Of a stretch of DNA of 64,000 nt, positions 60,000 to 64,000 are shown one piece after another. The stretch is taken from contig NZ_CP108101.1 in the NCBI RefSeq assembly GCF_036195325.1, forward strand, positions 6,324,001 to 6,388,000, given 5' to 3'. Under the pieces are notes generated by a model. That model saw nothing but the letters and a program-made list of their open reading frames with translations. It did no database searches and was not told where the DNA came from. Positions within the stretch are counted from its first letter, which is position 1. Each line of letters begins with the position of its first letter. A program made the translations under genes and the position numbers. The DNA is from Streptomyces sp. NBC_00234 (GTDB lineage Bacteria; Actinomycetota; Actinomycetes; Streptomycetales; Streptomycetaceae).

Positions 60000-62411
60000 T
60001 CAGCCCCGCCGTACCCGCCCCGAGATCCGCCTGCCGAGCCGCCCCAGCGTGCTCGGCCGGTTCCACGCACGGAACGCGTCCGCCCGCCCGCTGCTCCCGG
60101 CACTCTCCACAGCCTGCTCGACCTCCTTCAGCCGGGCGGGCGAGAACGTACGCACGGCGGGACGCAGCACCTCCCGGAGCAGAGCGTCGGCGGTCGTGTT
60201 CCACGCCGGGCCCGCGTGCGGGTACGCGGTCCAGACGGCGAAGCAGCCCGCCGCATACACCGGATCGGTCCGCAGCCGCTGCGCGACACCCTCCCCGCGA
60301 GCCTCCCGGTCGTACGCCGCCACCAGACCCGCGTCCTCACTGTGCACGAACGCGTACAACTCGGCCTCCGGACGGTCAGGGGCGAGCAACCGTACGGCCA
60401 ACGCCCCGAACGCCCGCTCCCGGACAGCCGGTTCGACCGGTTCGGCCTGCGCGCACAGCGCCCGCGCCCGCTCCACCCAGCCCTCTTCGGCGGCCCCGGA
60501 ACCCACCTCACGGGCGAAGTCCAGCAGCAGCAGCGCCCCACGCACCCGCCCCTCGATCTCCTGCGGGAAACCACGCAGCAGATCATGCGTGAGCCCGGCG
60601 GCCTCCTCGTCGTCGGCCGACGCGGCGAGCGCCGCCTCGACGAGCCGCGACCACGTCCCGGCCGTCCGATGAGCGTCCGACGTGGCCGCCTCCAACAACA
60701 GCCGCGCCTCCCCGGCCGTGGGAGCACGATCCCCCCACACCAGGCCCGCAGCCGTACGCAGCACCATCGGCTCGGCGAACGGCGAAAGCCCCGCCGCCCG
60801 CAGCACCCGCTGCCACACGGCCGCCCGGTCACCGCCCAGGGTCGCCCGCGCCCCCGCCGCCTCGGAACACATCCGCAGATGCGGCAGCGCCTGCGTCCCC
60901 GTGAACGGCAACGTCACCCGGCCCAACAGCCGTTCCACCGCCCCCGGGTCGTCCGGCGCGATCCCGTCCAGCGCCCCGAGCAGCGCCGTCCGCACATCGA
61001 ACTGCTCGTCCAGCAACTCCAGCAGCGCCGGCCCGAACTCCGGATCGTCCTCGGAGAGCAGCGCGGGCGCCAGCCGCCGTACGACCGTGGGAAGGAACTC
61101 CGCACAGTCCACATCCAGCAACCGCGCCACCCGCAGCAACTGCACCGTCCGCGCCACGTCCCCGCTCGTCGCGGGCGCACCCAGCTCGGCCAGGATCTCG
61201 GGACCGAGCAAGGCCCCGATCGCCGCGCCCTCCGGACCGGCGAACGCCGAACGGCCGGGCAGCTCCAGCGAACCGTTCCCCCCGCGCACCGCCTCCGTCA
61301 CCAGCATCGCCGCGAGCGGCGCGGTCGTCGTGACCGGCGCACGCCCGTCGAGCGCCCCGAACAGCAGCCCCACCGCGTCGAACTCGGGCCCGGAACGATC
61401 GTCGATCGCGGGCGACGTCAACGCCTCGACCAACTGTCGGGTCTGCTTGGCATCCAGCGCGTACGGCCTCTCCGCCGCCCAACGGGTCGCAGCCGCACGC
61501 TCGTTGGTCGCCAGCGCAATTCCTGCGCACAGCGCCGTCACAGCCAGCGGGCCCGCGGCGAAGGGCTCCCCGGGCAACTCGCCCGCATCCCGGAACAACT
61601 CCGGCGCCCGGCTGCGCCAGATCCGCGCAGCGGTCTCCGCCCAGGCATCACCCGTCACCCCCTGCGGCCGGGACCCGGTGCACGTATGCACCCGCAGATC
61701 CCCGCCCAACTCCCCTACGTCCTGCGGCAGTACGCCCACCACCCGGTGGGGCGCCCGCCCCGGACTCCGGGTGTACGTGGTGAACGTCAGCCGCTCCGCG
61801 CTCTCCCGCGGCAGCGCGGCCCCGGCCAGCGCGATCCAACGGGCCACGTCCGCGCTCTGCCGCTCGACGAGCACGACCGGCGACGCCGGGGGACTCTCCT
61901 CGCTCACCCGCCGCAGATCGGCGAAGACGGAGGCGAGCCACGGACTACGGGACACGGCGAAGTCACCCAGCCCCTCACGCACCGCCCCGTGCCCCGGCGG
62001 CAGGCTGCTGAGGGGATCGGGTATCGCACCGCCGGGCGTCACGGAGACCCACTGCGGCGACCGCCACGCGTCGACCGGCAGCCGGCCGCCCGTCAGCCGT
62101 GCGTCCACGGGCAGATGCACCGCATGGGCGTGGAACCGCACGGGAGCGGAGCCCGACCCACGCACGGGCACCGTACGACAGAGCAGCCGGCTGCCGTCGG
62201 ACAGCGCACAGAAGCTGAACGCCTGCGGCAACGACCACAGTTCGGCATCCGTCGGCAGGAACGGAACATCGGCCGGAAACTCGTACCCGATCAACGGCTC
62301 GATCTCGGCGAGCATCGCCGCCGAGATCCCGGGACCGACCGCCGTGAACCGTCCGCCCGTGGCCTCGCTCCCCGGCGCGGCGGAGGTGTAGTGCAGCTGT
62401 GCAAGGCTCAT
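60000..62411 (-). CDS. GTPase-associated protein 1 (GAP1)-type large protein
   Basis: 803 residues, ATG with GAAGAGGG upstream. The start MSLAQLHYTSAAPGSEATGG and GFQFTAVGPGI-like GRFTAVGPGISAAMLAEIEPL match what I recall of the GAP1-N2 domain; the middle and C-terminus are long alpha-helical Leu/Ala-rich stretches. These proteins were described in actinobacterial NTP-dependent conflict systems next to GTPase genes. Here no GTPase partner lies on either side within the window. Soluble, no signal peptide. Function unproven. Confidence 0.72.
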   Translation of the reverse strand: MSLAQLHYTSAAPGSEATGGRFTAVGPGISAAMLAEIEPLIGYEFPADVPFLPTDAELWSLPQAFSFCALSDGSRLLCRTVPVRGSGSAPVRFHAHAVHLPVDARLTGGRLPVDAWRSPQWVSVTPGGAIPDPLSSLPPGHGAVREGLGDFAVSRSPWLASVFADLRRVSEESPPASPVVLVERQSADVARWIALAGAALPRESAERLTFTTYTRSPGRAPHRVVGVLPQDVGELGGDLRVHTCTGSRPQGVTGDAWAETAARIWRSRAPELFRDAGELPGEPFAAGPLAVTALCAGIALATNERAAATRWAAERPYALDAKQTRQLVEALTSPAIDDRSGPEFDAVGLLFGALDGRAPVTTTAPLAAMLVTEAVRGGNGSLELPGRSAFAGPEGAAIGALLGPEILAELGAPATSGDVARTVQLLRVARLLDVDCAEFLPTVVRRLAPALLSEDDPEFGPALLELLDEQFDVRTALLGALDGIAPDDPGAVERLLGRVTLPFTGTQALPHLRMCSEAAGARATLGGDRAAVWQRVLRAAGLSPFAEPMVLRTAAGLVWGDRAPTAGEARLLLEAATSDAHRTAGTWSRLVEAALAASADDEEAAGLTHDLLRGFPQEIEGRVRGALLLLDFAREVGSGAAEEGWVERARALCAQAEPVEPAVRERAFGALAVRLLAPDRPEAELYAFVHSEDAGLVAAYDREARGEGVAQRLRTDPVYAAGCFAVWTAYPHAGPAWNTTADALLREVLRPAVRTFSPARLKEVEQAVESAGSSGRADAFRAWNRPSTLGRLGRRISGRVRRG

Positions 62412-62532
62412 GCGTCGGCCCTCTTCGTCCCTGCCGCGAGCGTCCCCGTTTCCACCCCACGGCTGGGGGCGGGGAGAAGTCCCGCAGCCGTGGGGGCGAC
62501 GCTATCAAGAGCGGACGCACTGATGTGCGGGC

Positions 62533-62778
62533 TCAGCCTCGGGCGGCGTACGAGACGAAGCTCCCCCAGGCACCGGGCCGGAGCGCGAGCTGCGGACCCT
62601 CGGTCACCTTGGAGTCGCGGACGTGGACGGTGTCGGGGCAGGAGGCGACCTCGACGCAGTCATCGCCCGAGCCGCCGCTGTAACTGGACTTGGTCCAGGA
62701 GAGGGCCACTTCTACGCAGGAGTCGCCCGAGCCCCCGCTGTAGCTGCTCTTGAACCAGGCAAGTTCTGTGGTGCTCAT
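62533..62778 (-). CDS. DUF397 protein with duplicated N-terminal motif
   Basis: 81 residues from ATG 62778, overlapping the HTH stop (ATGA). DUF397 proteins usually have one WFKSSYSGGSGDSCVEVA-like motif; here it occurs twice (residues 8-25 and 28-45), and the C-terminus VRDSKVTEGPQLALRP is standard. DUF397 proteins are small partners of Scr1-type HTH regulators, described as toxin-like/antitoxin-like pairs in Streptomyces. Confidence 0.85.
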   Translation of the reverse strand: MSTTELAWFKSSYSGGSGDSCVEVALSWTKSSYSGGSGDDCVEVASCPDTVHVRDSKVTEGPQLALRPGAWGSFVSYAARG

Positions 62779-63626
62779 ACCGCTCCTCGCATCTGCCGCA
62801 ACAGGCTCAGGGAGTCCCCCAGGGAGAGAGCCTGGGACCGCATCCTGGCATACCGCATCTGGAGCATGCTGACCACTTTGGAGTGTGGAATGAGCTGCCC
62901 GCTCTCCTGGCCCTCGCAGTAGGCGAGCCAGCGATTCGCCGGGGTCTCGCACAACTGCATCGGCCCGTCCAGCCCCGCATGTCCCGTGCGTACGAGCGGC
63001 ATGACCTGCACCTCGATGTTCCGCAGTTCGGCGAGTTCGAGCACATGACTGATGAGCTCGCGCGTGACGTCCCGCCCGCCCATCAGCCGCCGGAACACAT
63101 GCTCCTCGACGATGAAGCTGTACGAAGTGTTCGGCCGCTCCCGCAGCAGCCGTTGCCGTTCCGTCCGGGCGGTCATCTGCGCCTCGATCTGCGCATCCCC
63201 CAACGGGGGCAGCTGGTTCACGAACAGCGTCCGCGCATACGCCTCCGTCTGCAACAGCCCAGGAATCAACCGGCATTCGTACGTGTAGAGGCTCAGCGCC
63301 TCCGCCTCCAGCTGGGCCCACTGGCGGAACCAGCTGGCCAGCCCCGGCCGCCGTGACAGATGCCGTGCCGCTCCCTTGATCGTCCCGAACGCGTCCAGCA
63401 CTGCTTCGGCCCGGTCCACGAAGTCGCCCGGAGGGAAACGCCTGCCCTGCTCGATGGAAGCGACCGTCGGGACCGAGTAGCAGACCCTCGGTGCGAAGTC
63501 CTCCTGCGTCAGTCCGGCACGCTTCCGGAACGCTTTGACGACCTCTCCGAACGCCTTGAGGCTGTCCGAGGATTCCGGTTCCCCGCCGCTCGCCACTCCA
63601 CTTGTACCGCCCCCGATGTCCGCCAT
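62775..63626 (-). CDS. XRE-family HTH regulator with DUF5753 (Scr1 type)
   Basis: 283 residues. N-terminal XRE helix-turn-helix (LKAFGEVVKAFRKRAGLTQE, YSVPTVASIEQGRRFPP), then the DUF5753 domain from about residue 105 (LSLYTYECRLIPGLLQTEAYAR, NIEVQVMPL). This is the common actinobacterial regulator paired with DUF397, as found directly downstream with a 4-bp overlap. The pair is probably autoregulated. Ligand or target unknown. Confidence 0.9.
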   Translation of the reverse strand: MADIGGGTSGVASGGEPESSDSLKAFGEVVKAFRKRAGLTQEDFAPRVCYSVPTVASIEQGRRFPPGDFVDRAEAVLDAFGTIKGAARHLSRRPGLASWFRQWAQLEAEALSLYTYECRLIPGLLQTEAYARTLFVNQLPPLGDAQIEAQMTARTERQRLLRERPNTSYSFIVEEHVFRRLMGGRDVTRELISHVLELAELRNIEVQVMPLVRTGHAGLDGPMQLCETPANRWLAYCEGQESGQLIPHSKVVSMLQMRYARMRSQALSLGDSLSLLRQMRGAV

Positions 63627-63798
63627 CTCCGGTCACCTCTCGCGCCTGTCCCCGACAGCTCCGACCCAGCTGATCCATCGTCACGTTCCGTGAGGCGTAC
63701 TGTCCACTGTGTGTACCCGTACGCTGACCGAGCGTACGAGTCGCTGACCTGGCACGTGCGGTGTCACGGCGTCCGGGAGTCACGGCCCGTGCGGGCTG

Positions 63799-64000
63799 TT
63801 ACGCGGTGGCCCGCCGTGCGTACACCTCGATCTCGATCTTCATGCGAGGGTCGGCGAGGCCGCACATGAGCATCGTGGCGGTCGGCCGGACCTCTCCGAA
63901 GGCGCGGCGCAGTGCTGGCCAGCAGCGCTCGAAGTCCTCGCGGTCGGGAAGGAGATAACGCACCCGGACCACGTCGTCGAGGCTGCACTGCGCCTCGGTC
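63799..64000 (-). CDS. RidA family protein, C-terminal part (start outside window)
   Basis: The minus strand is open from the window edge to TAA at 63801-63799, 66 residues. LDDVVRVRYLLPDREDF, FGEVRPTATMLMCGLADP and the end KIEIEVYARRATA are typical of YjgF/YER057c/RidA, which hydrolyse reactive enamine/imine intermediates from PLP enzymes. The conserved Arg expected in the substrate loop is replaced by Met-Leu-Met-Cys-Gly context, which may point to a diverged subgroup. The start and N-terminal half are outside. Confidence 0.8.
   Translation of the reverse strand, partial: TEAQCSLDDVVRVRYLLPDREDFERCWPALRRAFGEVRPTATMLMCGLADPRMKIEIEVYARRATA

Noticed and set aside
60216..62753. An 845-codon open frame on the plus strand opposite the GAP1-type gene
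   Set aside because: The product is Arg/Pro/Gln low-complexity, and the minus strand has the correct codon bias, start and ribosome site.

Overview
The window is high-GC actinobacterial DNA that reads as a chromosome segment of a Streptomyces. The evidence is strong G/C third-position bias, frequent GTG starts, GTGA/ATGA stop-start overlaps, a whiI sporulation regulator, a coproporphyrin-type haem pathway (hemE, cgoX, chdC), a Scr1-type HTH/DUF397 pair, and many Sec or Tat secreted proteins. From memory, the gene order of the first three quarters (ROK regulator-xylFGH-dxs ... fadB-thiolase-rnd-whiI-hemE ... murC-msrB) resembles the S. coelicolor SCO6008-SCO6061 region; this was not checked by alignment. 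I saw no tRNA, rRNA, CRISPR array, insertion sequence, attachment site or origin.

Layout. 1-3900: end of a ROK repressor (Rok7B7-like) and a xylose-type ABC importer, with a candidate ROK operator upstream of the binding-protein gene. 4078-7734: dxs (isoprenoid precursors) and an APC amino-acid permease. 7825-18136: a cell-envelope glycopolymer locus. It holds an LCP ligase, a propeller-like protein, a GT4 glycosyltransferase, two Stealth sugar-phosphate transferases, and a Gfo/Idh dehydrogenase plus DegT aminotransferase pair that would make an amino sugar. 18441-26349: fatty-acid beta-oxidation (fadB/thiolase), RNase D, whiI, DUF3000 and hemE. 26368-32803: CoA-disulfide-reductase-like flavoprotein, DUF4349 lipoprotein, cgoX-chdC, and a secreted tripeptidyl-peptidase-like hydrolase.

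32916-37920 is the most unusual part. A DUF692/MNIO-type multinuclear-iron enzyme fused to a partner-like helical domain lies 4 bp upstream of a TIGR04222 membrane protein whose last 75 residues are a Gly/Ser/Cys tail with 9 cysteines. A second, tail-less TIGR04222 paralogue follows. This looks like a cysteine-modifying peptide or protein system in which the substrate is the tail of a membrane protein. DUF4142 and PTH2-like genes lie upstream.

37992-51174 is mixed housekeeping: AIM24, a small ABC exporter, polysaccharide deacetylase, NCS2 permease, PhoX, OsmC, ZapE, a RibD-like reductase, murC, msrB and an endolysin-like amidase. 51244-59848 is a secretome island. It has two paralogous secreted proteins of possible aerolysin-like fold and a small Cys-containing helical secreted protein in one operon, divergent from three tandem seven-bladed RCC1 propellers, and then a seven-repeat FG-GAP propeller. 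60000-64000: a GAP1-type 803-residue protein, a DUF397/HTH pair, and the 3' end of a RidA-family gene cut by the window edge.
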